A DNA stretch of 37,546 nt, taken from the NCBI GenBank assembly GCA_945871035.1, contig CAMBUD010000019.1:1-37546 (forward strand). The letters are read 5' to 3'. The notes under the pieces are model-generated. The model was not told the origin of the DNA and ran no database searches. It saw only the letters and a list, made by a program, of their open reading frames with translations. Origin of the DNA: Planctomicrobium piriforme. GTDB lineage: Bacteria; Planctomycetota; Planctomycetia; Pirellulales; UBA1268. The position numbers and the translations under genes are program-made. Shown here piece after piece: positions 7,171-15,691 of this stretch. Position 1 is the stretch's first letter, and each line of letters begins with the position of its first letter.

Positions 7171-8376
7171 ATGCCGAAGCAAACCATCGCCGACATTGAT
7201 CCCAACGGAAAAACCATTCTCGTGCGCGTCGATTTCAACGTGCCGCAGAGCGATACCGGTGCGATCACCGATGACCGACGTATTCGCATGGCGTTGCCCA
7301 CGATCCAATCGATTCTTAGCCGCGGCGGCAAAGCTATTGTCATGTCGCACTTAGGCCGGCCTGCCGGCACAGGCTTTGAGGCAGCGTATTCACTTGCGCC
7401 GGTTGCCAAACGGCTCGGCGAATTGCTGGCTCAGCCGGTGCAACTGGCCAGCGACACCGGCGGCGCCGATGCCCACTCCAAGGCGCAGTCCCTGCCAGCC
7501 GGCGGCGTGTTGGTGCTGGAAAATGTGCGGTTTAATCCTGGCGAAAAGAAAGGGGACAAAGCCGATTATGTCGCCGGTCTGGCGTCTCTGGCCGATGCCT
7601 ACGCCAACGACGCTTTCGGCACCTGCCACCGCACAGAGGCCAGCATGCATGCGGTGCCTGTGGCGATGAAGGCGCAGGGCAAGCCAGTCGTTGTGGGCTT
7701 TCTCGTCGAGAAGGAGATTCGCTATCTGTCCGAAGCGATCGCAGCGCCGCGGCGGCCCTTTGTGGCGATCTTGGGCGGTAAGAAGGTTTCCGACAAGATT
7801 GCCGTCATCGATCATCTGCTGGGCCTCTGCGATCACGTGCTGATCGGCGGCGCAATGGCGTATACCTTTTCACTGGCCCAAGGCGGCAGCACCGGAACGT
7901 CGCTGGTTGAAAAAGATAAGCTCGATCTGGCCCGGCAACTGCTGGCCAAGGGGGGCAAAAAACTCAAGCTCCCGGTGGACTCTCACTGCGCCGCTGATTT
8001 TTCAGCCACGGCACCGCGGCAGATTGTGAAAGCCGGCCAGATTCCTGCGGGCTTTGAGGGCCTCGACATCGGCCCTGAAACAGCAGAAATCTATCGGGAC
8101 ATCATTCGCTCAGCCGGCACGGTTGTTTGGAACGGCCCGATGGGCGTGTTTGAGATGCCCCCCTTTGATGCCGGTACAAAAACGGTGGCAGAGGCGGTGG
8201 CTTTCGCCACCACCCAAGGCGCCATCACGATCATTGGCGGTGGCGACTCGGCCGCAGCGGTGGAACAGTTAGGATTTGCGGAGCTTGTCAGCCACGTTTC
8301 GACAGGCGGTGGAGCGTCCCTGGAAATGCTGGAAGGAAAATCCTTTGCCAGCGTCGATGTGCTCGACGAAAAGTAG
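7171..8376 (+). CDS. pgk: Phosphoglycerate kinase
   Basis: A 401-residue glycolytic/gluconeogenic enzyme that transfers phosphate between 1,3-bisphosphoglycerate and ADP in the cytoplasm. Diagnostic segments: the N-terminal [11 protein letters not shown] signature, the MSHLGRP block, the [11 protein letters not shown] hinge, [21 protein letters not shown], and the C-terminal [16 protein letters not shown] and [14 protein letters not shown] nucleotide loops. Length is as expected for bacterial PGK. ATG 7171 was preferred over a GTG at 7147 because AAGGAA lies about ten bases upstream and the protein then starts at the usual place. It appears to be monocistronic here, converging on the SHD1-like gene. 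Confidence 0.97.
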   Translation: MPKQTIADIDPNGKTILVRVDFNVPQSDTGAITDDRRIRMALPTIQSILSRGGKAIVMSHLGRPAGTGFEAAYSLAPVAKRLGELLAQPVQLASDTGGADAHSKAQSLPAGGVLVLENVRFNPGEKKGDKADYVAGLASLADAYANDAFGTCHRTEASMHAVPVAMKAQGKPVVVGFLVEKEIRYLSEAIAAPRRPFVAILGGKKVSDKIAVIDHLLGLCDHVLIGGAMAYTFSLAQGGSTGTSLVEKDKLDLARQLLAKGGKKLKLPVDSHCAADFSATAPRQIVKAGQIPAGFEGLDIGPETAEIYRDIIRSAGTVVWNGPMGVFEMPPFDAGTKTVAEAVAFATTQGAITIIGGGDSAAAVEQLGFAELVSHVSTGGGASLEMLEGKSFASVDVLDEK

Positions 8377-8387
8377 TCCGAGCAGTC

Positions 8388-8433
8388 AGCCGGTGAGCTG
8401 TTTCAGATCGGCTGCAGTGCGCGGACTCTTTTT
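8388..8433 (+). terminator. Possible weak terminator after pgk
   Basis: An imperfect hairpin (AGCCG paired with CGGCT, with an inner CTG/CAG) begins 11 bases after the pgk stop; a T5 tract follows at 8429-8433, but about 15 bases beyond the stem. The spacing is poor, so this is tentative. Confidence 0.3.
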
Positions 8434-8441
8434 ACAGATTT

Positions 8442-9905
8442 TTAGAGACCGGCAGTTTCCAGCGGATGGGCTGTGGCTGACCGCTGCTCGGCTGCCAAGC
8501 GGGCACCAGTGGTTTCAACGTATGCCCGATCGTGGCTGCAAAGACGTTTGAGCGGCACGGTTGCGTACGCCCCATTGGCTTTCAAAATACGAATCTGATC
8601 CGGCTGCACTTCGATGAGCACGCCGACCGTTTCGTGCATGCCCGTGTTGTCGAGCCAACGCCGTGAGGATTCATGAGGAACCTTGAACGTGCCAGCAAAC
8701 GGATCGCTCTCGGCAGGCTCCTCGTCCTTTGGAGCTGGCTTGGTTGGCGCAGCTTCTTCGCTGGCTTCTTCGCTGGCCGGCGCAGCTTCTTCCGTAGCGG
8801 GTTCTTCACGGAATAAATCAGCGTCTTCAGTCACAGCAGCATCTTCAGTCACAGCAGCATCTTCAGTCACAGCAGCATCTTCAGTCACAGCGGCATCTTC
8901 AGTCACAGCGGCATCTTCAGTCACAGCAGCGTCTTCAGGGAACAGATCGGCAGTTGGATCGGCAGGCGTTTCTTCCACAGCGGCTTCGTCGCCGTCAGAG
9001 GCGGGCATTTCCTCGTCAGTTTTATTGGCTGGCTCAGCAAAAAGGTCTTCTTCTGGAGCCCCTGGCTCATCGAGTGCTGGCTTTGCATCGACCGGCCGTG
9101 CGGCCGCTGGGCTCGACAATTCGTCGTCGATTGATGCCTCGGGCACATCATCAAAAAGGTTCTCCTCTTCGTCCACCGCTTCGTCCGTCTTTTTGTCCGT
9201 CTTTTTGTCCAAGGGGAGAACAGCAGGCTCTGGCTCTGTTGCAATCTCTGGCGCCGGTTCTTCTGTGGCGGGCTCTGGCTCTGTCACGATCTCTGGCGCC
9301 GGCTCTTCTGTGGTGGGCTCTGTTGCGATCTCTGGCGCCGGCTCTTCTGTGACGGGCTCTGGCTCTGTTGCGATCTCTGGCGCCGGTTCTTCTGTGACGG
9401 GCTTTTCAACGATCGGGCTTTCGGTGAACAGATCGTCGCGAGGATCGACAGTCGGCAGTTCACCGGGCGTATCGGTGGCTACGGGCTCGATAGAAGTTGG
9501 CAACGGCTGCGAATCGGAAGCCGGGGCCACCGGACGCGGCTCTTCGACCGGTGAGATGGCCGGAACCGCATCAGTGGCAATAGGCATGGGCAGCGGTTTT
9601 TCAGCAGTCGGCGGCGGTGTGAATGGCGGGCTGGCTGGCTGCGGAACAATTGCGGACTCAGTCGGCTCAGCAAGGGTCGGGCTGAGAGCATGGGCCGATC
9701 CATCGGCGGGCACGCAGCACTGCAGCGGTTGGCAGCAGATCACCACCGTGGAGACAGCGCACGGGTCGAGTGTTTCGTAGCAACTCGTCGCTGCACATGC
9801 TCTGGGCCGGCACGGACTCTTGCGGAATCGGCAGGCCGATGCCGAATCGATCGAGAGCATAAGAGCCAAGAGACCGACAAGGAAAACACGCGCCCAACGT
9901 CGCAA
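8442..9905 (-). CDS. Secreted acidic repeat protein with C-terminal SHD1-like domain
   Basis: A 487-residue protein with a signal peptide (RRWARVFLVGLLALMLSIDSASA), then a Cys-rich stretch (about residues 25-70), a long Pro/Glu/Thr-rich region and a C-terminal SHD1-like domain. The middle holds about four copies of a roughly 14-residue TEEPAPEIATEPEP repeat, then six copies of TEDAAV. The end (WLDNTGMHETVGVLIEV...IRILKANGAYATVPLKRLCSHDRAYV) resembles the SHD1 domains common in planctomycete secreted proteins. The TTG start at 9905 is supported by a strong GAGGTGA Shine-Dalgarno immediately upstream and by starting the signal peptide. Role unknown; an extended, acidic cell-surface or periplasmic protein is inferred. 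The high repeat content makes the opposite strand look open too. Confidence 0.75.
   Translation of the reverse strand: MRRWARVFLVGLLALMLSIDSASACRFRKSPCRPRACAATSCYETLDPCAVSTVVICCQPLQCCVPADGSAHALSPTLAEPTESAIVPQPASPPFTPPPTAEKPLPMPIATDAVPAISPVEEPRPVAPASDSQPLPTSIEPVATDTPGELPTVDPRDDLFTESPIVEKPVTEEPAPEIATEPEPVTEEPAPEIATEPTTEEPAPEIVTEPEPATEEPAPEIATEPEPAVLPLDKKTDKKTDEAVDEEENLFDDVPEASIDDELSSPAAARPVDAKPALDEPGAPEEDLFAEPANKTDEEMPASDGDEAAVEETPADPTADLFPEDAAVTEDAAVTEDAAVTEDAAVTEDAAVTEDAAVTEDADLFREEPATEEAAPASEEASEEAAPTKPAPKDEEPAESDPFAGTFKVPHESSRRWLDNTGMHETVGVLIEVQPDQIRILKANGAYATVPLKRLCSHDRAYVETTGARLAAEQRSATAHPLETAGL
8824..8931 (-). repeat. Six 18-bp tandem repeats inside the SHD1-like gene
   Basis: Six nearly identical 18-base units, each encoding the hexapeptide TEDAAV on the minus strand. 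Identity is nearly complete at the base level, suggesting recent expansion or homogenisation rather than an old degenerate repeat. Confidence 0.9.
9226..9400 (-). repeat. Imperfect 33-45 bp repeats encoding Glu/Pro repeats
   Basis: About four copies of a unit encoding EEPAPEIATEPEP, with unit length varying because the Glu-Pro part is expanded or shortened. It lies in the same gene as the 18-base repeat but is a separate array. Confidence 0.8.
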
Positions 9906-10638
9906 GAGTCACCTCAAAAAAAACAGGAGTATGTGCCGCGGGCCAGCCGCGGTGTGCGGCCCAGAAGAACCCGACTAATCACTCTACATTACGGTTCTGC
10001 TCGACGCCAATTTTTCCCATCTGCGAGGCCGCCGGCACCCTTAGCGGGCCGTAGAGACAGTGCTGGCTGGACCGCACGATGCGGTGCCTGAGTGCGTGGC
10101 ACCCGGAAAAACGGATGTTTTGCAAGGAGAAAAGTGTGTGGAGGACTTTTTCCACGGGCAGTGAGCCGACGGCGCCTGTTCAATCGGCACAATCGACACC
10201 GGCGGCCTCGTCAACGGTCCTAGACAACGGTCATTGAACAGATTTGGCAACGCCTCTAGCCAGCCAAAAAAAAGGCCGTGGCAGCTTGGGACTGCCACGG
10301 CCTTTCCGTGAATCGAACCTGAATTCCACCAGCGAACGGGGTAGAAAATTGCGAAACTGATGCGGATCGGGCGCGTGACGAGCACGTGCTTTTCAAAGGA
10401 TCCGGATCAACGCGATGGGTTTGGCACCTCCGACGGAACGTGGAATCAGGATTCGAAGTTTGTATCGCTGACAGAGGTTTCGTCCTGGCGGGCCCTGCGT
10501 CTGCAGTCGTTTTTTTCAACGGGTGCGCAGCCGTCATCGCCGGTGAGTTCAGCAGAACAGGAAAACTTTGCGGAGACGGATGTTGCGGCGCTATTTGCCA
10601 GCCGATATGCGGCGCTATTTGCCAGCCGATATGCGGCG
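9906..10638. other. 733-bp gene-poor interval
   Basis: Between the SHD1-like gene and the transglutaminase-like gene, both on the minus strand. It holds a hairpin ACCGCA-CGA-TGCGGT at 10071-10085, a doubtful 33-codon frame at 10136-10237 preceded by AAGGAG, a strong hairpin terminator at 10271-10305, and a 24-base tandem repeat at its right end. I find no convincing protein or structured-RNA family. Confidence 0.5.
10271..10305 (-). terminator. Strong intrinsic terminator
   Basis: A 14-bp perfect stem, GGCCGTGGCAG plus three A/T pairs, around a seven-base loop. Read on the minus strand it is followed by an eight-T run; on the plus strand only three T follow. It sits about 335 bases beyond the stop of the transglutaminase-like gene, which it probably ends together with a long 3' untranslated region. 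Confidence 0.7.
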
Positions 10639-10644
10639 CTATTT
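10585..10644. repeat. 24-bp tandem repeat spanning a stop codon
   Basis: Two and a half copies of a 24-base unit (beginning GCGGCGCTATTTGCCAGCC on the plus strand). The half copy overlaps the stop codon of the minus-strand gene that ends at 10639, so the unit looks like a duplication that began at the 3' end of that gene. Confidence 0.85.
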
Positions 10645-12420
10645 CTTGAGCGTCAGATCAAACGATCGCAGGGCGATGCCCCGCATGTGCTCTGTGGGCG
10701 AGGTCTGTAGGCGCAGCGTCTGCAGACCCTTTTCGAGTTTTAATTCGACCGGTGGCGTTTCTTGAAACAGGCCATGCGTCAGCGGAATCGCAACCGTGGC
10801 CAACACAGCGTTGCCCACACAGATTTCCAGCTTCTGACTGTCGTTGACACAGGCAGCCGTCATGACAACCCAGTAGGTGCCGGCCTGCGGCACCTGAATG
10901 CTGTAGTCCACCCACTGACTCTTCATCTGCTGTTGGAAAAAAATCTGCTGCTGCATCTGCTCCCCCTTGGGGTTGTGCGCTAAAGCGTGTACTAAAACGT
11001 GCGGCGATTGACCGCCCCAAGAGATCTCGCCACCTGTCTTTTGAAAGGCCGCGGCAGCGACGTGGAGAACGCCACCTCTGGCCTCGATTGGCTCCGTGGC
11101 TCGGGGGTTTGTGGGATTGGTTTGCAAGGCTGCCGACTGTGCAGCAGCGGCCTTCGCGCCGGGATCGGCTTCCGCCTCCTCGGCCTTCAGCGATGCAGTG
11201 AGATCGGTTTTTACAGCAGTTCGCGAAGCTTGAATGCCGCGGGCCATTTCCAAAACGGGGCCAGCTTTCTCAGCTGGAGTGAGCGCTGCTGCCAGCCAGC
11301 GGAGGTGTTCAATCTGTGAAAACTCCGCCCGGCGTGACCGATCCTCAACCGCCGCCAAAAACTCCGGACCGCTCATATTTTCCAGTTTTGAGACCTGCCA
11401 GCCGCGGCCAAAGCCAACCTTCCACGCGCTGCCGGGTTGCGGCTCGGTCTGCGGGTTTGCGGCCTTGTAGGCCACGCAGGCATGGGCAGGCTGCCCCACG
11501 CCAATGGCTGGCACGCCGCAGGCCTGACAGATGAACACCGACCACGAAGAGCGTGGCCCACACTTGCCGCCACCGGCCATGACATCCCGCATGCCCTTGA
11601 AGGGATAATACTGAGGAGGCGCATTGCGTCGCCAGACAAAACTCGTCGAGTTGACGACCATCTCGTCAATCAGCAAATCCGGCCGCCAGTCGTTGATCAT
11701 TTTCCGGCCCCAGGCCAGATCCTCGTTGGAAGCCCCCGACTGCACCACCTTCTGGTATTCCCAAACCGACAAGGCATCGAAGCTGGGAACCAGTTCTTTA
11801 TTTCGATGGGCTGTTTTGAAGTGCTTGTAGCGTTCGACAGGATCGACGGCTGGCTTGCTGTGGCCGGCACCGGGGGCACCGCTGCCAGGCGGGGCCAGCG
11901 CCGTGGCGATCGCTAGCTTCAACGGCAGGCCCTCCTTCGCATCGGGATCGACCGCCAGAATCTGTTTCCAAATCTCAAGCGCCGCAGTGTTGAGCGTGTA
12001 ATCATTGCGCTCGCGGGCCGCCCAGCCCAGCGGCACAGCGCCTTCCAAATACAGATCCATGGCCGCAGTGTTTTTGAGCAGCCAACGGAGAAACTCCTTA
12101 GGACTGCTGGCCGAATCGGCCTGAGCAAAGGCCGCCAACTGATTGAGCCCACACTTGGCAATCAACTGCCGCTGATCGAGCACCGAGCGAAAAACGGGTT
12201 TTTCTAGCAGTTCCAACCAAGCAGCCTGATCGGCTTGGGCCGGGGCTTGCTCGTTGAGCCACGCGGTGGCGTTTTCAAAATAGGCAGTGAAATTCGCGCT
12301 GGCGATGGCCTTGTCGAGATCGTCGTCATTGGGCTCCCACGCCCCTAGTTGGGCAGCACTGGCCAGAAACAGAGTCGTAGCCATTGCAGTGGCCAGAGTC
12401 ACACGCTGTGAGAGTGTCAT
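10639..12420 (-). CDS. Secreted transglutaminase-like protein with C-terminal binding domain
   Basis: A 593-residue protein with an N-terminal signal peptide (VTLATAMATTLFLASAAQLGA). Residues about 280-320 read GGGKCGPRSSWSVFICQACG...GQPAHACVAYKA, the layout of a transglutaminase-like core with nucleophile Cys287 and His313; an Asp partner would follow. A Lys/Ala-rich linker near 405-440 joins a C-terminal domain (about 445-593) with the look of a carbohydrate-binding or lectin-like beta-sandwich (GEISWGG...YSIQVPQAGTYWVVMTAACVND...LKLEKGLQTLRLQ). Such a module would act outside the cytoplasm on protein or peptidoglycan-like substrates, but activity is not proven. ATG 12420 begins the signal peptide; the Shine-Dalgarno is weak. 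The MFS gene lies 192 bases upstream. Confidence 0.7.
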   Translation of the reverse strand: MTLSQRVTLATAMATTLFLASAAQLGAWEPNDDDLDKAIASANFTAYFENATAWLNEQAPAQADQAAWLELLEKPVFRSVLDQRQLIAKCGLNQLAAFAQADSASSPKEFLRWLLKNTAAMDLYLEGAVPLGWAARERNDYTLNTAALEIWKQILAVDPDAKEGLPLKLAIATALAPPGSGAPGAGHSKPAVDPVERYKHFKTAHRNKELVPSFDALSVWEYQKVVQSGASNEDLAWGRKMINDWRPDLLIDEMVVNSTSFVWRRNAPPQYYPFKGMRDVMAGGGKCGPRSSWSVFICQACGVPAIGVGQPAHACVAYKAANPQTEPQPGSAWKVGFGRGWQVSKLENMSGPEFLAAVEDRSRRAEFSQIEHLRWLAAALTPAEKAGPVLEMARGIQASRTAVKTDLTASLKAEEAEADPGAKAAAAQSAALQTNPTNPRATEPIEARGGVLHVAAAAFQKTGGEISWGGQSPHVLVHALAHNPKGEQMQQQIFFQQQMKSQWVDYSIQVPQAGTYWVVMTAACVNDSQKLEICVGNAVLATVAIPLTHGLFQETPPVELKLEKGLQTLRLQTSPTEHMRGIALRSFDLTLKK

Positions 12421-12612
12421 GCTTGGGGGTCAACCTTTCGTATCCAGAGGGGATCGGTTTGTCATGCAGGGTGCCGGGCTGTCATGGCACAACGCCAGAG
12501 TCAATGTTTAAAAAAATAATAAAAGTTGAAACGCCCAGCAGACGCTCTTACTGTACTGGCGAGCCAGTCGCCCCGCCAGTCGTCGCCACACGGGCAGTGG
12601 CTTTTTGGACGG

Positions 12613-13980
12613 TCAGACTCTGCGTGCCGGCCTGGCGGGTTGCGATAAGAGCACAGCGGCTCCCAGCAAGGCTGCCGAGACAAGGTAGATGACTCCCCCG
12701 GCCGCGATGGCCCGGCTCATATTTTCCACGTCGCTTGTGCCGCCGCCGTAGCGCGTTGCCAAGCCCACGAAGAGCGGGCCCAGTGCCCCGCCTCCCCAAC
12801 CCACGGTGTTCATGATGCCGGTGGCGCTGGCTCTCGCCACCGGCTCAATCTGATCGTAGAGCGAGGCGAAGATGCCGGCGTCGTAGCAGCCCTTGCAGAT
12901 CCCGAAGGCTGTCATCGCCATCAGCAGCACAGGCTTCGTTGTGCACAGGCCCACCGTTGCCACGAAGATCGCGCCGCTCAACAGCCCCACCGCCTGCACC
13001 ACAATGCGTCCACCGGCAAAACGCCGCGCCAGCCGGTCGGCCGCCATGCCAGCCAAGGGAGCGCTCAAAGCACTGGCCAGATGAATGAAGAGCGTGCCGT
13101 TGAGCCCGGCTGAGCCCAGGGAATAGTCAAACTTCTCCACCAAAAAAGTCGGCGTCCACGTGAGAAAGATCGTGGCCACAAAGTTTGCCCCCAGAAATGC
13201 CAGCATCAACAAGAGCACCACTGGCCGGCCCAGCACGAGCTGCGCAGTGGCGGCAATGCCCAGCGGCGCCGCCGCCAGCCCGTCGGTGTCTGGCAGTGCC
13301 GGCCCGGTGTCTGGCAGTGCTGGCTGACCCAGCGGCGCCGGAGCTTCAGCAGCGCCGCGCACCGGCTCGCGCAAAAAAAGATAGAGGACCGACGCTACCA
13401 CCAGCCCGGCGCCACCAAAGAGAAAAAACCCAGCCCGCCAGCCGTAGTGTTCGGCGAGCACTGCACCGCACCAACTCCCCAGAATCGTGCCGACGTACAC
13501 ACTCGATTGGTGAAAGGCAAAGGCGCGACCGCGAGTTGCGGGGCCGTGATAATCAGCCACCAGCGACAGAGAAGCGGGAAAATAAAATGTTTCACCGAGA
13601 CCTTCGGCAGCGCGCACGGCAACAAAGTGCCAGAGCTTCGAGCAGCCGGCGGTCGCGACTGTGACAAAGCTCCAGAAGATGCAGCCGCCCAAGATGAGGT
13701 GCACCCGCTTCACCCGGTCGGCAATGTAGCCAGCCAGCGGCGCACCGCCGGCATACACCCACATGAAGGCCGAGCCGATCAAACCCAGTTGCACCTTGTC
13801 GAAATGAAACTCCGCACCCAGCAATGGAAAGACGGCATAGATCGCCTGCCGGTCGGCGTAGTTAAAAAAACAGACGAGCCAGAGCATTGCCACGACCTGC
13901 CAGCGGTAGGCGGATACAATCGGCACAGCGGCCGGTGGGTGGGCGGTGTCCTCGGCTGTGGGAGTGGCTTTGGTGTTCAA
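12613..13980 (-). CDS. MFS transporter
   Basis: A 455-residue major facilitator superfamily carrier with about 12 hydrophobic segments and a central cytoplasmic loop near residues 205-240 that is rich in Pro, Ala and a duplicated ALPDT sequence. Recognisable blocks are FNYADRQAIYAVFPLLGAEF in helix 1, the loop 2-3 GYIADRVKRVHLILGG motif and RAAEGLGETFYFPASLSLVADY in helices 4-5, a pattern of the anion:cation symporter-like families that carry organic acids and sugar acids. Substrate is not decidable. It starts with TTG at 13980, the only suitable start before helix 1, with no clear Shine-Dalgarno. It is divergent from the DUF3748 gene. Confidence 0.82.
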   Translation of the reverse strand: MNTKATPTAEDTAHPPAAVPIVSAYRWQVVAMLWLVCFFNYADRQAIYAVFPLLGAEFHFDKVQLGLIGSAFMWVYAGGAPLAGYIADRVKRVHLILGGCIFWSFVTVATAGCSKLWHFVAVRAAEGLGETFYFPASLSLVADYHGPATRGRAFAFHQSSVYVGTILGSWCGAVLAEHYGWRAGFFLFGGAGLVVASVLYLFLREPVRGAAEAPAPLGQPALPDTGPALPDTDGLAAAPLGIAATAQLVLGRPVVLLLMLAFLGANFVATIFLTWTPTFLVEKFDYSLGSAGLNGTLFIHLASALSAPLAGMAADRLARRFAGGRIVVQAVGLLSGAIFVATVGLCTTKPVLLMAMTAFGICKGCYDAGIFASLYDQIEPVARASATGIMNTVGWGGGALGPLFVGLATRYGGGTSDVENMSRAIAAGGVIYLVSAALLGAAVLLSQPARPARRV

Positions 13981-14152
13981 GGGTTTGCTCTGCTGGGTGA
14001 TCGGCGATCAAGGGGCTTTCCCGTCTGCACTGCTCAAAGGTCCTTGCCGATTTCTCACAGACACAGAAGATAGCGTCGCCGGAATGGTAGAGAGAAATAG
14101 ACCGACCAGCCAAGAGCTTGCCACAAGCGCAACCCAGACCCACCCCTTGCCA

Positions 14153-15484
14153 ATGCCCATCCGTCAACTCACCAGCGGTGCCTACGGTCACATGCTGACA
14201 CATGCCGGCGTCTGGCTGCCCGATTCCCGCTGGATTGTGTACGACACGCGGCGGACACTCGATGGCTCTGTCTTTGACGGCACGCGGATCGAACGAGTGG
14301 CGGTCGACACGCAGCAAGTGGAGGTGCTTGCCAACGCGCCTCAACAGGGCTGTGGCGTGGTGACAGCCAGTCCACAGGACGAGCGCATCGTTTTTATTTT
14401 GGGGCCGTTTGAGCCAACGCCGGACTGGGAGTATGGAGCCGCCCATCGGCAAGGCGTTGTCGTGCGCACTACGCGGCCAGACGCGTTTGAGTTACTCGAT
14501 GCCCGCAATCTCACCCCTCCCTTCACGCCGGGGGCGCTGCGCGGTGGGAGCCATCTGCATGCGTTCAACTGTGCCGGCACACTCGTGAGCTTCACCTACG
14601 AAGATGCTGTGCTGGCCGATCAGCTTGGCGGGCCACGAACAGCGGCCACCGAAAAAAATCTGCGCGGAATCGGCGTGAGTATTTGCGGTCGAGCCGTGCA
14701 GGTGCCCAAGACCCATCCCCGCAACCACGACGGCACAGCATTCAGCGTGCTCGTGACAGAGCTCACCGATGCGCCAGCACCCGGCAGTGACGAAATCTCT
14801 CGCGCCTGTGAAGAGGCCTGGATCGGCACGCATGGTTACCGGCGATCCACAGGTGCTTGGCAGGCAAACGCGATTGCGTTTCAAGGTTTGGTTTCGACGG
14901 CGACAGGTGAGGCGATCAGCGAAGTATTTGTGGTCGATCTGCCCGACAATCTCGCGCTGCTGCAAACAGGGGCCACCGCGCCGATCGCCGGCACGCTCAC
15001 CCGTCGACCCGCTGTGCCCTGTGGTGCATCGCAGCGACGCATCAGTTTCACGGCCACGCGCAAACATCCGGGCATCAGCGGCCCCCGACACTGGCTGCGT
15101 TCGAGCCCTGACGGCAGTCAGATCGCATTTCTCATGCGCACTGACGCCGGGCACGTGCAGATCCACGCGGTGAGTCCAAACGGCGGTGAGCCCAGACAGA
15201 TCACACACGATCCGTGGAGCATTTCTAGCGCTTTCACGTGGAGCCCCGACGGCAGCCAACTGGCTTGCATCGCCGACGGCAGCGTGTTGGCTATCGACGT
15301 GGCCAGCGGTCAAAGCCGCCGGCTCACGCACTCAGTCAGCGGCAGGGCCGGCCCCCGTCCAGAAGCCTGCGTTTTCTCGCCAGACGGCAAGCACGTCGCC
15401 TTCATGCAGCCGGTGCTATCAACCGCAGACGGCCTGCCCGAGGCCGGCCAGTTCTACAACCAGATTTTTATTGTCGACGTCTAA
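14153..15484 (+). CDS. DUF3748 beta-propeller protein (YidR-like)
   Basis: A 443-residue protein resembling Escherichia coli YidR (DUF3748), whose function is unknown. The N-terminus MPIRQLTSGAYGHMLTHAGVWLPDSRWIVYDTR matches the family start and was used to choose ATG 14153 over upstream in-frame starts, including 14084. The second half carries TolB/WD40-like blades with SPDGSQIAFL, SPDGSQLACI and SPDGKHVAFM at regular spacing, so a beta-propeller is clear. No signal peptide is seen with this start. It stands alone, divergent from the MFS gene and convergent with nrdJ. Confidence 0.72.
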   Translation: MPIRQLTSGAYGHMLTHAGVWLPDSRWIVYDTRRTLDGSVFDGTRIERVAVDTQQVEVLANAPQQGCGVVTASPQDERIVFILGPFEPTPDWEYGAAHRQGVVVRTTRPDAFELLDARNLTPPFTPGALRGGSHLHAFNCAGTLVSFTYEDAVLADQLGGPRTAATEKNLRGIGVSICGRAVQVPKTHPRNHDGTAFSVLVTELTDAPAPGSDEISRACEEAWIGTHGYRRSTGAWQANAIAFQGLVSTATGEAISEVFVVDLPDNLALLQTGATAPIAGTLTRRPAVPCGASQRRISFTATRKHPGISGPRHWLRSSPDGSQIAFLMRTDAGHVQIHAVSPNGGEPRQITHDPWSISSAFTWSPDGSQLACIADGSVLAIDVASGQSRRLTHSVSGRAGPRPEACVFSPDGKHVAFMQPVLSTADGLPEAGQFYNQIFIVDV

Positions 15485-15691
15485 ACAGTTGCGACAGCTC
15501 GGGCGCATGCGGCCGAGTTGGAGCGCTTGGCCACTTGCGGCCCACAGCAACGAGACTTCTGCCGCCCCCGATACGCATCAGCCGCATGCGCTCTGGTCAA
15601 CGCTCATGCCGCCGATCGCACCCCGCCAAAGGGGCATGCGCACAACAGACACAGGGAGCGTTTGCGTTTTTTATAGCTGGCTTGCTGGGAG

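Noticed and set aside
8683..9780. Long Ser/Gly-rich frame opposite the SHD1-like gene
   Set aside because: It is the mirror of the Glu/Pro/Thr repeats; it has no start signal or domain, whereas the minus-strand frame has a signal peptide and a strong Shine-Dalgarno.
10305..10340. tRNA-like T-loop (GGTTCGATTC) on the minus strand
   Set aside because: The flanking bases do not form a T stem, and no D or anticodon arm is in place upstream. It is likely chance beside the terminator hairpin.
10386..10649. Plus-strand 87-codon frame in the 733-bp gap
   Set aside because: Its end is made only of the 24-base repeat, it runs antisense into the next gene, and it lacks a ribosome site.
12555..12568. 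ACTGGC-GA-GCCAGT hairpin as terminator of the MFS gene
   Set aside because: The loop is only two bases and no T run follows on the minus strand. It may still be an operator, but nothing more supports it.
15485..15691. Terminator between DUF3748 gene and nrdJ
   Set aside because: There is a six-T run near 15667-15672 but no clear stem next to it; CCCC-GCCAAA-GGGG nearby is too short to call.
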